Of a DNA stretch of 64,000 bases, positions 19,101 to 24,925 are shown piece after piece (position 1 is the first letter of the stretch; each line of letters begins with the position of its first letter). The notes under the pieces were generated by a model. It saw nothing but the letters and a program-made list of their open reading frames with translations, searched no databases and was not told where the DNA came from. Made by a program: the position numbers and the translations under genes. Origin of the DNA: Hyalangium versicolor (lineage in GTDB: Bacteria; Myxococcota; Myxococcia; Myxococcales; Myxococcaceae); assembly GCF_020103695.1 (NCBI RefSeq), contig NZ_JAHXBF010000007.1, positions 272,440-336,439 of the forward strand. Direction: 5' to 3'.

Positions 19101-20978
19101 TTCACCTCTGGCACGCCCGTCACGGAAGATGGAACTCACGATCTGCTCGTCCAGGCGACGGATCTCGCCGGGAATCAGACCTCTCAGACCCTACGGTTCA
19201 CGGTGGACACCACGCCGCCCGCCATCTCCATCAGCGGGGTGACGGAGGGGGGAGTGTTCCGTCAGAGCGTGGTGCCCGTCGTCACCATCCGGGACCGCGA
19301 CCTGCTGGAGTCCTCCATCAGGCTGGACAACGCACGCTTCATCCCCGGAACGGTGGTAACGGCCGAGGGCAAACACATCCTGCGGGCCAGTGCCACGGAC
19401 CGAGCTGGAAACGAGACCGAGCGTCAGCTCACCTTCACCCTCGACCAGACTCCGCCGGCCATCACCATCACCGGCGTCTCGGAGGGAGCGCTGTACTCCA
19501 ACGCCGTCACGCCGGTCATCGACATCCAGGATGCCCACCCGGGCACCCAGGAGATCCGACTCAATGGGGTTCGCTATACGTCCGGCACGAGCATCGACAC
19601 GGATGGCAGCTACACACTCACCATCCATGTCGAGGATCTCGCCGGGTGGGTGACGGAACGGACCGTGCGGTTCTCCGTCCAGACCCAGTGGGTGAATGTC
19701 TCGCCGAACACCGCAGTCTCCTTCGCCCGGGTGCTGGCGCTCATCCGGGCTGGCACCTGTACGCCCACGGCCGCGGAGGTCCAGCGGGTCCAGGGGCTCC
19801 TCGAGGCGGAGTTGGGTGGCAAGGATCGGCTCCTCACGGTGACGACGGATGAGGCGGCTTTCCTCGAGTCCCTCCGTGCAGGCGTAGCGAACGTCGTCAT
19901 CGTCTTCAGCCTGGGCAGCACGGGGAGCGAGTGCAGTGAGACCGTCGCCCCGCTGGAGCTCGATCCTACGGACACGGAGGCCATGAAGGTGCGCAAGGCC
20001 TGGTCGATCGAGCTGACCGAGCAGGTCTTCGCCGGACATGCCGGGCTCGTCGTCATCCGCTCGCGCACGGAGGACATGCCGCTGCTGCGCGAGGTGCTCG
20101 GGGTCGACTTCCGAGGCCCGACGCAGCAGGGACAGGTGCAGCTGCCGTCCTCCGCGCTGCACGGGCCTGCCTACCTGAGCGCTCCGGGTGGAGGTGCCAT
20201 CCTCCAGGCGCTGAAGGCTTCCGTTCAGCCCGTGGCGACCTGGTCCGGGAATAGCGACAAACTCTCCGGAGCGCTGACCACGTTCGGCCAGGGTCGCTCG
20301 GTCACCTTCGGTGTCGACCTCTCCAGTGCCCTGCCCACAACCAACGCGGCGTTCACCCTCAGCAGCTCCGTGGCCTACGTCCTGCCGCCGCCGTCCGAGC
20401 CCTCTCCTCTGGGAGTCCAGGGTGTCGAGCTGCGGCTGAGCAGCCCGTTCCGAGCCACCCAACTGCGCTCCGTGGAGACGCTGTCCACCGAGCTCACCGC
20501 ACTGTGGACCTCGTCCCAGGGCACGTTGGTTCCGGGCGGCCGTGGCATCGTCTGGGAGGACTCGCTGGAGAAGGGCGCGACGCGCGGCTGGCGCTTCCTC
20601 GTCCGACTGCCGGAGTCCTCTGGAAGCTACTCCGTGTCCGCCTCGGTCAGCGCACTCCAGGGGGCCGCGACACGCGACATGGGTACGTGGAAGCTGGACC
20701 TGGAACAGCCGCTGCCTCCCAGCGAACTGGTCGCACGGGTCAGGCTTGCCCTCAAGCCGCTCCTTGAGCAGAACCCGGCCGCGGTGAGCAAGATCGAGGC
20801 CCGGCTCCAGAGCGTGGAGGCTCGCGAAGTCACCCAGCGGTCGGACATCGAGGCCCAGTTCGAAGAGCTGTTCCGTGCCATCGAGACCACACAGCAGATG
20901 AGCGGAGAATCGGCCCAGGTCCGCAAGGCCCTGGGGGATCTCCTCCACTACTGGGAGGCTCGCTGGTACCTGCAGTAA
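4155..20978 (+). CDS. Giant secreted multidomain protein (5607 aa): HExxH protease-like motif, thioester-like helical domain, CARDB, FlgD-Ig, beta-propeller, FN3 and discoidin-like modules
   Basis: One unbroken frame of 16.8 kb, near 0.58 MDa by length. Residues 1-33 form a signal peptide. HEVAHQW at 147-153 is an HExxH zinc-protease-type motif in a Gly/Asp-rich region. About 345-605 holds repeated helices with NADGGW, DGSW and TGWAVMAL-type motifs, like terpenoid-cyclase/alpha-macroglobulin thioester-domain helical barrels, but no thioester Cys-Gly-Glu-Gln is visible. Five CARDB-like repeats follow (605-1170, ending in DNNR/SNN motifs). FlgD-like Ig modules begin with FSPNGDG-type motifs near 1171, 1749, 2536 and 2738. 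PD40/TolB-like propeller segments lie near 1296-1616 and 4074-4354. FN3 modules occur near 3129-3212, 3324-3413 and 3906-3992, a discoidin-like module near 3568-3680, and CARDB again near 4402-4512. Three Ig-like repeats (4939-5175) precede an unrecognised alpha/beta and helical C-terminus. No MYXO-CTERM, LPXTG or barrel anchor is seen, so it is probably released or held by a type I/II-like route. Role inferred as surface adhesion or prey/matrix interaction. Confidence 0.85.
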   Translation: MPSRQEGWKWIHPVMLAWVLIITLLPGASRASADIVVMENDGSSYDHPEESSDAFLARGRVAQRFYATHTDSYDFLVVLPTFDTILGKDADGLHVGISNQVSGIGKPLFDNSPGFGNAHRLKGYIDLGGLRPGSPSSLQWEAVVLAHEVAHQWSGQTRFRETSSAPLSQELLGKDGAHWSFFLDSDASVLHGSDWEPRGPQSFESVARQGRYSALDLYLMGFLNSQEVAPMSLLTPTEDEPLNDPTAIPPVNGTTISATSREVSLSQIIQAEGPRTPNSSNSQKHFRAAFILLTPKGQTATAAQIAYADSLRHAFENHFFFLTRGRGAFETDLVEQAPGTVTSTPGVELGLSYLLSRQSQAGSWGTTQEAALRETQQAMEVLRLFLSSEGVSTSLTKAKSYLQGRHPTDVDGLARLSLATQDLSDGAQGRLRALLQPAGGVGLSPGYRSTLLDTALLGLALTLSPSAPDATPAVTEFLLNSQNADGGWAALPGGPSRFEPTALVLDYFSRVPKTASISAAANKALQFFHSRYTAQGFLDEGPRAAATGWAVMALSQWQKLTPSEAAGATQTLWKRQRQDGSWEASVVDTALALRALRILLTPNLVVKSADISLSASSVMEGESVLATVSITNTGYSKAENVLLKAFDSNGNLLGVAARLTSIEPGERISTQVVLDTHNAAGSIQAFFVVDPGGEIDEGQESDNRAAVPFFVSPAPTVPDLFVQAGSVTVNPASINHLPVQVEVSARVGNLGKVAVGQPVNVVVRMGTQALATSQVTLGAQSSQPMTWQIQLTALQAGGVITVEVDPSDAVPEPVETNNQQTVKLGLTPGVDLRVTSLTAPATVDQGHDIAFQYALANGGTLEAQSTGTLEILSNSGATIATLPLPSQLISAGGQATGQLVWRANTAGSLKAVLKVQYPGDLDSSNNTGSALFTVQASSLPNLLAVGNSLTLTPEHPLETQPATVRVTVRNSGQSAARDFTVDLYLGVPESGGTRFHREQVSTLAAGATLAVTGTLTLPQDAPKALYVVVDGTEAVSEFDEDDNRTFLTFSSLPIADLVASSAGIRPDPAFPRENTTVPVTVVVLNAGGQRAENIPVELLRVTSSGSEESIGQTSISAIEAGQSGEAIISWNTTGLRGPQKLVAFINKGQSVPEQRTDNNRAERQVSVQDAALALSEPYFSPNGDGIRETTEITYRLATEAPVEARIEDAQGRTVRVLTAATALASSLSWDGRSTEGRIVPDGTYSIHVRTQAAASATLLGTLTAVVDTNRTLLDSSEPSSIEVESLQGTANAQTRNGPAAAMPDESGVVFYRQDSEGCGIYAQSLDGAPARRLTPDGWSCSAYASWSQGLAVSPDARWVAFHGLKECPEFNRCSTLELLSIANRSLIQIANNGDAQGRFLQDQVSPAFSRDGSRIFFVTREQATRDFTLEEARVDGTQRRILARSTPAPVELSVSPAGDRLAVVNQSGALYFIHLPEGTREDFLPTGTLSGFTSDGNIPVEVNSEMNRRHDWEASGEMISYAAPGLLESGEDLYDLVPIAPKLEQKELKTGRIQQLFAGAFHSRDFLPEAAALAVNPISGGTAFRHWPLLSTHAQIWTVSASGTARMLLPYDVGALRWSPGGSFLFGFVNTGDGGGEPLGAVVTRDNLFVKLTATRTSSSAAMTFQGTAADLNFEEWQLGVRTYGSTGSFVTIAASATPVRNGLLTEWVPPAPGMYEARLLAKDRAGNVRTRTVAFGYSLSPAVANVTRAPEYFSPNGDGVLDSTELHYSITRATIADFQVLDSHNQVVQQSFLNHPQAGDFTLSWNGRDANGQLVPDGTYTLMLDGTRLSVVVDNTPPVAQLALAALPEAAGSRLPEPYLYMDVLPQDVVANAAADDSLRTTEPVRIVGAGTSWKVQDANLKEWTLEVSPSDDPSVSRPLLTGTQPVDKTQPFPIAQVRGPFRLRAKDLAGNQALTVPVQLNPPQLFVTLGGSAQQLSQYWLLPGQVMPRVLPFTNATMAVDGTTVLPRVEGGKYAFGLNTSDGSPLTSFSVAYHLPSGAWVMDSQNVSALGENMVIWDSNSSGGVSEFEIRALDTQGNTLKAAVRLTNGSEGGQYARTACVKTRGGETTVISSIVGNALTMPEDLAAGSKWRFTSVATQTVTEFPVHAELLHTSQGLRIKESLPTSSLPECQYSVQFLGTHVSGTPLVDLLSVDLCKPQVTLSQNGMSVSESFRQGLRSIEVFVEDHARQIVVARFDAFEGTSPIHPIDRSLFPDATGFVLRARATLTDGTRVLTRPNLNPADPKLLDPGCNDEAGLEFPQAKVELSSLSRDADAPLCSIHEPLYTSRIKGNGGTGQQLQALDVRIVTAQGEPVAQPQVSGVVLGSSVVDAVVRIDSKTLQKGNYLLRASATWSDGAVSNAVEQPVYIDKTPAQALITSPAAVGRVCPESRRGSNGAIEQILTVQGAVSDDHLESYELFVGSPDGEPQRGSKVEFNTSVPSSFQGVLGTIDLSQRSHQLELLLSARDVSGSSWCATPVVVEVAQPPSIGSLLVSPTLFSPDTDGALDATTIGFTVDQAVSYAVSVETGTQSHTILQGQTPQGSASLSWNGPLENGSHLPDGDYTLRLRVTSACGMTDEAATLVRLDTSAPVARIDFPAENQVLGGSFTVTGAATDVNLSRYELSLGEGASPTSFAPIASAQTAASGVLGEVALASLPMGQYTLRLVVEDKAGHSTQVLRHFQHQPAALLRAASVMPTILSPDGDGISDTGSLNVMLAAPATVSAVLLDPAGHPLRTLVQPTALPASTSQLPLTVAALQGLLDGVYSVRVTADSGSNTEDSLASFEIDISKPHVVFSSPVAGSVRGAELTVEGIIDDPHLESWTLTHQAPGESTGHTIASGIATSSGLLAVQSGLTEGTHQLTLKASDRAGHSQEQSVSFTVDTTSPVVSFLSPANGSNLSGSVAPLEIRGQAEDAHLRSVSLEAHTVNGTQTLFSGSSLPPDGLLSHWAVGYDADGPAELHLKAEDSAGNTAESLLSFVLDSTPPVATLSEPHGSTRGEGLVFRGSATDANLSRWELELGRGTSASETSFQMIASASQPLDSGTFATLAFVGDGSYIARLRVIDSAGNVSVDDESFTIDSIAPLPSPALSATVQRPNTVTLTWEPSPSSDVTAYEVRRASGSGSAVVIATVGADIRAYVDGGLLDGRFRYSVVARDAAHNASNSSPEAQVEIDSTPPMVSWLAPTAGEQVRGTYELQGTAYSPSDFREYRVSIGAGNAPTAFTLLTRSLLPVSAGRLGELAATGLPQGSIQTLRLEAEDLIGNVSETRVAFLIDNLPPVTPTLAPLTVAGSTVTLSWQTTAEDDLLGFVIFRDGAPLGTPSNSSPQDLRPYALPADSRSFQDLKVPDGSHTYSLVAIDRAGNVSPSSSRGPVVIETRAPVARIVEPSQRERLRQDTWLVAQSEDQDIASITFESRASPTGTFTALGAPATQMPFTRLLPLSQVSGRVVELRAVAKDGSNKTDAAPASIHVLKEAIPSKPSATALIDGDQVEISWTNTNPAGQLTGFELSEDGVIVTQAPERWPGTAAASSGTPANAYDDAGTLTSWTPQGALPQAWTLTLTQPVLLHGVTLVTKGTSTVRLEAQIAGFWVPLASDVLAIASSNTTHTLDRAVEAQAIRVTFLSLSSGTTALSDVQLDAVPLEHGSSTVLSAVFPGQHTYRLRAMGFGGTPSEAEELSVNIYAPQLEAEVAETPGTSVKLLGHDVPPSARVEVFNENGVAGTTTANAQGGFELTVPLVPGDNTFQAQATDAAGNRSLPSEPVTVVSDPAPTAGLTLALTGVTASDVSLSLSVAGDASNVAGYALVREGNEGTVELPPSSAAARSFIDRGVRNGTYTYRVHAFNARGFRGPASNGATATVAAAPPASPVDVAVEPLPSGGALSVTWSPGDARTVAYRVERAIGATGAFEALAGSEHVLTTEIIDRPLNDSALYRYRILALDALGNLSSPSLIVSGVPVDSTPPAPPHLMHPTVAGKPVTVSSPTVAISGLTEAGTHVTLLRNGVPTAEAIAGALSVEAVPLELSLTPASTGWASADGERLAYAVADGMTAPPRLAVQSRTGELLGTFGSPSFSSIQRATFSPDGKSVAVEAFSSSTYRSEIHIVNIATGEVHKAGSASLGDETSATWSANSRELAYEVALSSASSSIVVVDTVAGTQRSLTGEAGAPLMAPRYAPGGSTLFALTRSGDTQRLLRMDPVSGASTSLFEAESIERDYAVSADSARIALVATLNGMKDLHTVSVSTGASVLLTHGQEVEKNPAFSRDGHQLAFSSGNFLVLQEDGRQQRFSGSTGLWLSWTQEGTLLTSVGMGLSRLEWGARFEFTGVSLQPGTTVFSATATDAAQRTSLAAAPIQITLDASTLPDLVAEVELRPEVPQVGHPFDAFVTVRNQGGGAAPATTVSVAVFSPDGQSLTPQPISVPALASGGMATALVPFSHPTLQGPQILEVIVDPEQQVKDPVRDNNRVRYPFSLVSDEQLMVALSVSPQTVDVNGNSMATITVSNPGSEKTLDVETRLVTADGELVFQLGETEHLAPLGAGRSRTFTRPLAAGQTLAGSYQVKTVVRQGTAVLVETAAPFTINADRAALLRIFASRSSYGPGEAIALTASVRNDSRNSFLDGASYILTVTNGAGTTVQGQTTALPLLTQGASYSVNTELSAAGLPPGQYEAHGVVMLGAQQLATASTHFSIVGRSQIVGTVSVLGQGTPPAVRAGEPLTVAFEAGNTGTAAEQCLVLRVAFIDALTNQTLDSYALPAQPLEVGGTLSGMHGFSTSGLPLRSYAVYLIAEWPNGTFQTLSSASFRLADGQAPTLRVINLLNGKFLPGGVNPVVQATDPESGVVTVYAKVPGAQRRDLALVSGNTFDGNWSGDAGVWEGTNHPTFFAVDAEGNIRSLSTTIIVDPTPPQIKVTGVTEGYVYRRAPSPVVQATDEYLASAVSYLDNQPFTSGTPVTEDGTHDLLVQATDLAGNQTSQTLRFTVDTTPPAISISGVTEGGVFRQSVVPVVTIRDRDLLESSIRLDNARFIPGTVVTAEGKHILRASATDRAGNETERQLTFTLDQTPPAITITGVSEGALYSNAVTPVIDIQDAHPGTQEIRLNGVRYTSGTSIDTDGSYTLTIHVEDLAGWVTERTVRFSVQTQWVNVSPNTAVSFARVLALIRAGTCTPTAAEVQRVQGLLEAELGGKDRLLTVTTDEAAFLESLRAGVANVVIVFSLGSTGSECSETVAPLELDPTDTEAMKVRKAWSIELTEQVFAGHAGLVVIRSRTEDMPLLREVLGVDFRGPTQQGQVQLPSSALHGPAYLSAPGGGAILQALKASVQPVATWSGNSDKLSGALTTFGQGRSVTFGVDLSSALPTTNAAFTLSSSVAYVLPPPSEPSPLGVQGVELRLSSPFRATQLRSVETLSTELTALWTSSQGTLVPGGRGIVWEDSLEKGATRGWRFLVRLPESSGSYSVSASVSALQGAATRDMGTWKLDLEQPLPPSELVARVRLALKPLLEQNPAAVSKIEARLQSVEAREVTQRSDIEAQFEELFRAIETTQQMSGESAQVRKALGDLLHYWEARWYLQ

Positions 20979-21000
20979 TTGAAGCGGACCCTTCCATCGT

Positions 21001-21040
21001 GCCACTGACATGTCAGCGCCTTGCTTGACGTGTCAGTGGC
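21001..21040 (+). terminator. Hairpin after the giant gene
   Basis: Two 15-nt arms (21001-21015 and 21026-21040) pair at 14 of 15 positions around a 10-nt loop, 22 bp after the giant gene's stop. There is no U tract, so it may be a weak intrinsic terminator, an mRNA 3'-end stabiliser or an operator for the protease gene that starts 134 bp downstream. Confidence 0.5.
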
Positions 21041-21173
21041 GCACCCTGGTCGGACCCTCCACCGCTCCTTCCAGACGGCTCCCTCTGGAGCTCGATCTCC
21101 GTTCATGCGGCACGCAACCTGCACAAGGCCTCGCGCGGCACTTCAGGTGCACACGAGACAGGGAGAACACCGC

Positions 21174-21959
21174 ATGCGTTGCCTACTGGGAGTGGTTGTC
21201 GCGATGAGTCTGCTGGGTTGCGGCGGGCCGGAGATGGAAGCCGCCGACGGGCAGGAGCTCCTGGGAAGCATGGGGGAAGAGATCGTCGGTGGGACCGTCT
21301 CCGCTTCCGGCGCGGTTCCCTGGGTGGTGTCCCTGAGAAGGACTTCGCACTTCTGCGGAGGGGCGATCTACAACGCCAACACGATCATCACAGCCGCGCA
21401 CTGCGTGTCTGGAGCCACCCCGTCGACGATCCAGGTCCGATACAACAGCCTGTCGCATGGGTCCGGTGGGACGCTCGTGAACGTCAGCCAGATCATCGTC
21501 CACCCCGGCTACAGCTCATCCACCATCAACAACGATATCGCGCTGCTCAAGCTTTCTTCCTCGATGACCTTGGGGCAGACCCAGGCTCGGGCCGTCCCTC
21601 TGCCCGCCCAGGGTTCGGATCCAGCCGCGGGCGCGTCGGCCATCACCGCGGGCTGGGGCACGACCTCGGAAGGCGGCTCGATATCGTCCCAACTGAGGCA
21701 GGTGACTGTTCCCATCGTGGCGCGCTCGACCGCGCAGTCGCAATACGGCACTTCGTCCATCACGACCAACATGATCGCCGCGGGGCTGACGCAGGGAGGT
21801 GCGGACGCGTGCCAGGGCGACAGCGGTGGGCCCCTGACGGTCGGAGGCACCCTCGTGGGCATCACGAGTTGGGGCAATGGCTGCGCGAGAGCGAACTACG
21901 CGGGCATCTACACCCGCGTCGGCAACTACGTCAGCTGGATCCAGGCCAACGCCTGGTGA
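21174..21959 (+). CDS. Trypsin-like S1 serine protease, lipoprotein
   Basis: 261 aa from the ATG at 21174, preceded by GGGAGA; an upstream in-frame extension to 21021 lacks a signal peptide and is rejected. Signal sequence with lipobox LLGC (Cys16). Zymogen-type cleavage leads to IVGG (37-40). The catalytic triad is complete: His76 in TAAHC, Asp121 in NNDIALL, Ser217 in GDSGGP. Asp211 lies six residues before the serine, the S1-pocket position that gives Arg/Lys specificity. It follows the giant secreted protein after a hairpin and could process it or other surface proteins; that link is positional only. Confidence 0.93.
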   Translation: MRCLLGVVVAMSLLGCGGPEMEAADGQELLGSMGEEIVGGTVSASGAVPWVVSLRRTSHFCGGAIYNANTIITAAHCVSGATPSTIQVRYNSLSHGSGGTLVNVSQIIVHPGYSSSTINNDIALLKLSSSMTLGQTQARAVPLPAQGSDPAAGASAITAGWGTTSEGGSISSQLRQVTVPIVARSTAQSQYGTSSITTNMIAAGLTQGGADACQGDSGGPLTVGGTLVGITSWGNGCARANYAGIYTRVGNYVSWIQANAW

Positions 21960-22030
21960 GCATCCGCAAGAGGGCGGACATGGTTTAGTGAGCCCACGAA
22001 AGGGGAGGCCCACAGGCTCACAACCGTTTC

Positions 22031-23488
22031 ATGGCAGAAGACCTCATGGCGTCCGGCGCCAACGACCGGGAGCGGATTTCCCCTCGGTCACCCCGCCCCA
22101 GACAGTGGACTCCCGAGGAGAAGCTGCGGCTCCTCGGCAGCTCCCTCAGCCTCACCGGAACTGAACTGCGGAGGCTCCTGCGGGACCATGGCCTCCGGGC
22201 CGAGCAGCTGAGAGGCTGGCGGGAAGCCGCACTCCAGGCGTTGAAGGAGCCCGTCCCCGCCCCAGGCCCCAAGCGGAAGCAAGAGATTCAAGTCCAAGTC
22301 CTGAGCAGGGACCTGGAGCAACAGAAGACAGCCCTGGCGGAATCCCGGGCACTGCTGGCGCTCTCCTGGAGACGGGAGGGGTTGAGGCTGGGAGGCCGAG
22401 GCCGTTTCCACCCCAGCGCCACGCGCCGCACCGCGCTCGCCCTCGCCCAGGAAGCCACCACCGCCGGCGCGCGGCTGCGGACCACCTGCGAAACCATGGG
22501 CCTGTCCACGCGGACGCTCCAGAGATGGAGGAAAGCCGCCTCCCTGGAGGATGGACGCACCCAACAGCGCCGTGTGCCCGCCAACCGGCTCTCTCCGGCA
22601 GAGCAACTGACGGCCCTGGCGCTCGCGGCCGCCGAGCCGTACCACGGCCTCCCTCCCCGCCAACTCGTGGCGCGGCTGGCGGACCAGGGCGTGTACATCG
22701 CCTCGGAGTCGACGTTCTACCGGCTTCGGCGAGCCCATGCGCACCCGACCCACCTCCCCCCGCGGAGGCCCATGCCACGGCTGCCCTGGGTGGAGCATGT
22801 CGCGGTGTCGCCCAACCAGCTCTGGAGCTGGGACATCACCTACCTGAAGGGCGCCGTGCGAGGGGAGTACTACTTCCTCTACCTCGTCCTCGACGTCTTC
22901 AGCCGCCGCATCATGGGCTGGCAGGTGTCCTTGGAGGAGTCGATGGAACTCGCCTCCCGGCTGATCCTTCGGAGCTGCGAGGAGAATGGCATCCGCCCGG
23001 AAGGGCTTGTCCTGCACTCCGACAATGGGGCGCCCATGCGAGGAGCCACGATGCTGGCCACCCTCCGGAGGCTGGGCATCATCCCCTCCTTCAGCCGGCC
23101 CCGGGTGAGCACCGACAATCCCTTCTCTGAAGCACTCTTCCGCACCCTCAAACACCGGCCCACCTACCCTCAGCGGGCATTCAGTTCACCCGAGGCTGCA
23201 TGCGCCTGGGTGACTCGGTTCGTCGCCTGGTACAACCGCGAACACCTTCACAGCGGCATCAGCTTCGTCACACCGGATGATCGCTATCATGGCCGTGAGG
23301 GGGCGTTGCTCGCACAGCGCCGCAGCGTCTACGAGCGCGCCCAGCGCAACTGCCCCGCACGCTGGACACGGCACGTGCGCGACTGGGCCCCCGCAGGGCC
23401 GGTCCGGCTCCGCGCCATGCCTCCCCAATTCGCTCCCTCGCTCTGTCCCCGGGCAGACGGAGCTAACACCGAGCGACAACTCAGTTGA
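22031..23488 (+). CDS. IS3-type DDE transposase, single fused reading frame
   Basis: 485 codons. Two helix-turn-helix segments (about 26-72 and 130-170) precede an integrase core. Asp268 (WSWDIT), Asp331 (HSDNG) and Glu367 (SEALFRTLK) give the DD(35)E spacing of IS3-family and retroviral integrases. IS3 elements usually make this protein by frameshifting between orfA and orfB; here it is one frame. I found no convincing terminal inverted repeats or target duplication; a GTGAGCC/GGCTCAC stem at 21988-22021 lies just before the start and may be part of the left end. It could be a solo, immobile copy. Confidence 0.85.
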   Translation: MAEDLMASGANDRERISPRSPRPRQWTPEEKLRLLGSSLSLTGTELRRLLRDHGLRAEQLRGWREAALQALKEPVPAPGPKRKQEIQVQVLSRDLEQQKTALAESRALLALSWRREGLRLGGRGRFHPSATRRTALALAQEATTAGARLRTTCETMGLSTRTLQRWRKAASLEDGRTQQRRVPANRLSPAEQLTALALAAAEPYHGLPPRQLVARLADQGVYIASESTFYRLRRAHAHPTHLPPRRPMPRLPWVEHVAVSPNQLWSWDITYLKGAVRGEYYFLYLVLDVFSRRIMGWQVSLEESMELASRLILRSCEENGIRPEGLVLHSDNGAPMRGATMLATLRRLGIIPSFSRPRVSTDNPFSEALFRTLKHRPTYPQRAFSSPEAACAWVTRFVAWYNREHLHSGISFVTPDDRYHGREGALLAQRRSVYERAQRNCPARWTRHVRDWAPAGPVRLRAMPPQFAPSLCPRADGANTERQLS

Positions 23489-23724
23489 CACTCACCGCTG
23501 ACTGACAAGCCGTTGCTCCGCCACCTCTGCGGGAGCACCGCGCAATCCCATACCGCCTGCTTCCCGTTGGCCGTGCCAGCATGGTTGTCGCCGCCGGGGA
23601 AGGCGCTCCGCCCAGGCTCACCCGGCCATCAATCAATGCACGTCCAGGGGGTGGAACGTGAACACCTCGGCAGGCCTTGGTGCCGCGAGGTCTTCCTCCA
23701 CACCCCGTGCTGGAGGAGAAAGCA

Positions 23725-24903
23725 GTGCGCGACACCGATGTCCGCCAGGACCTGCAACGGTTCCCCGGCTTCACCCAGCCCTTCTGGACGTGGCTCACGG
23801 GCAAGGCGCTCCCAGGCCAACGTCCGCTCATGGCTTCGGGCCCGTGGAGCTACCTCGCCAGCACCCTCCTGACGTTCGCCGCGGGCTTCGCCCTGAGCGC
23901 GTGGAGCGTGCTGCGCTCACCGCCATGGCAGGTGCTCGGGGTGGTGTTGGGCTGGGCCCTGACGCTCAATGGCGCCCGCAACATGGCCCTCGTCCTGGTG
24001 CACCAGTGCGGCCACTTCCGGTTCACGAAGAACCCGAAGGTGGACCGCTTCGTGGGCGAGTGTCTCTCGACGCTGTTGTTCTCGCAGGATCTGGAGAGCT
24101 ACCGGTGGGATCACGCGCACCTCCACCATGGCGCGAAGACCTTCACCACCGAGCAGGATCCGGTCCTCACCTTCATCCGCCGCTTCGGCTTCCGTGAGGG
24201 AATGACGCGGCGCCAGCTCTGGCTGCACACGTTCAAGACGCTGTTCTCGCCGTACTTCCACGGCAGCTACCTGCTGTCGCGCTTCAGGTACAACCTGTTC
24301 AAGACGCGGGGCTGGCGACGGCTGGGCGCGTGGACCCACGTGGCCCTGTGGGTGGCGCTCATGCTGCTCGTGCAGGGGATGTGGAAGGCCTGGCTGTTGG
24401 GCTTCGCGGTGCCGGTCTTCTTCTTCTACCACCAGAGCGCCTTCCTGGAGCTGCTGACCGAGCACGCGTGGTTCATCCCCAAGGCCAGCTCCGAGTCCGT
24501 GCGCGATCATCTGGCCACCCGCTGCTGGGGCCGCTTCTGCGCCAGCCCGCTGCCGCCTCGGGGGCTCCCCATCCACCGCTGGCTGTACCAGTGGAGCCAG
24601 TGGTGGCTGGCGATGGCCGTGTACCACCTCCCCATGCGCTTCCTCGTGCTGGTGGGAGACGCGCCCCATCACGACTTCCACCACCGCCACCCCGGAACGC
24701 TGGACTGGCCGGACTCCGCGTACGCGCGCCAGTCCGACATCGACTCGGGGCACCGCGGCTGGCCTGCCTATTGGGACATCTGGGGGTTCCACGTCGCGGT
24801 CAACTACGTCTTCGACGCGCTGTCAGGGATGCCGATGCTCCCGGGCGGCCAGCCCGTCACACCACACGCACCCGTCCCGGTCACGGAAGGCTCCAGTTCC
24901 TAA
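23725..24903 (+). CDS. Membrane fatty-acid-desaturase-family oxidase, first gene of the biosynthetic run
   Basis: 392 aa from a GTG at 23725, chosen because GGAGGAG lies 6 nt upstream (23712-23718). Several membrane segments (about 40-60, 68-90, 205-240, 290-312). Three histidine boxes of integral-membrane diiron desaturases/hydroxylases: HQCGH (93-97), HAHLHH (130-135), HHDFHH (315-320), with an additional EH at 246-247. It is 22 bp upstream of the B12-binding gene and on the same strand, so it may be the first gene of the pathway. Its substrate is unknown: family members desaturate or hydroxylate acyl chains, but some act on amino acids or small metabolites. Confidence 0.85.
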   Translation: MRDTDVRQDLQRFPGFTQPFWTWLTGKALPGQRPLMASGPWSYLASTLLTFAAGFALSAWSVLRSPPWQVLGVVLGWALTLNGARNMALVLVHQCGHFRFTKNPKVDRFVGECLSTLLFSQDLESYRWDHAHLHHGAKTFTTEQDPVLTFIRRFGFREGMTRRQLWLHTFKTLFSPYFHGSYLLSRFRYNLFKTRGWRRLGAWTHVALWVALMLLVQGMWKAWLLGFAVPVFFFYHQSAFLELLTEHAWFIPKASSESVRDHLATRCWGRFCASPLPPRGLPIHRWLYQWSQWWLAMAVYHLPMRFLVLVGDAPHHDFHHRHPGTLDWPDSAYARQSDIDSGHRGWPAYWDIWGFHVAVNYVFDALSGMPMLPGGQPVTPHAPVPVTEGSSS

Positions 24904-24925
24904 GCGTCGTCCAAGGGAGAATTGC

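Noticed and set aside
21021..21173. Longer N-terminus of the trypsin-like protease
   Set aside because: It overlaps the hairpin, lacks a ribosome-binding site and would bury the lipoprotein signal peptide.
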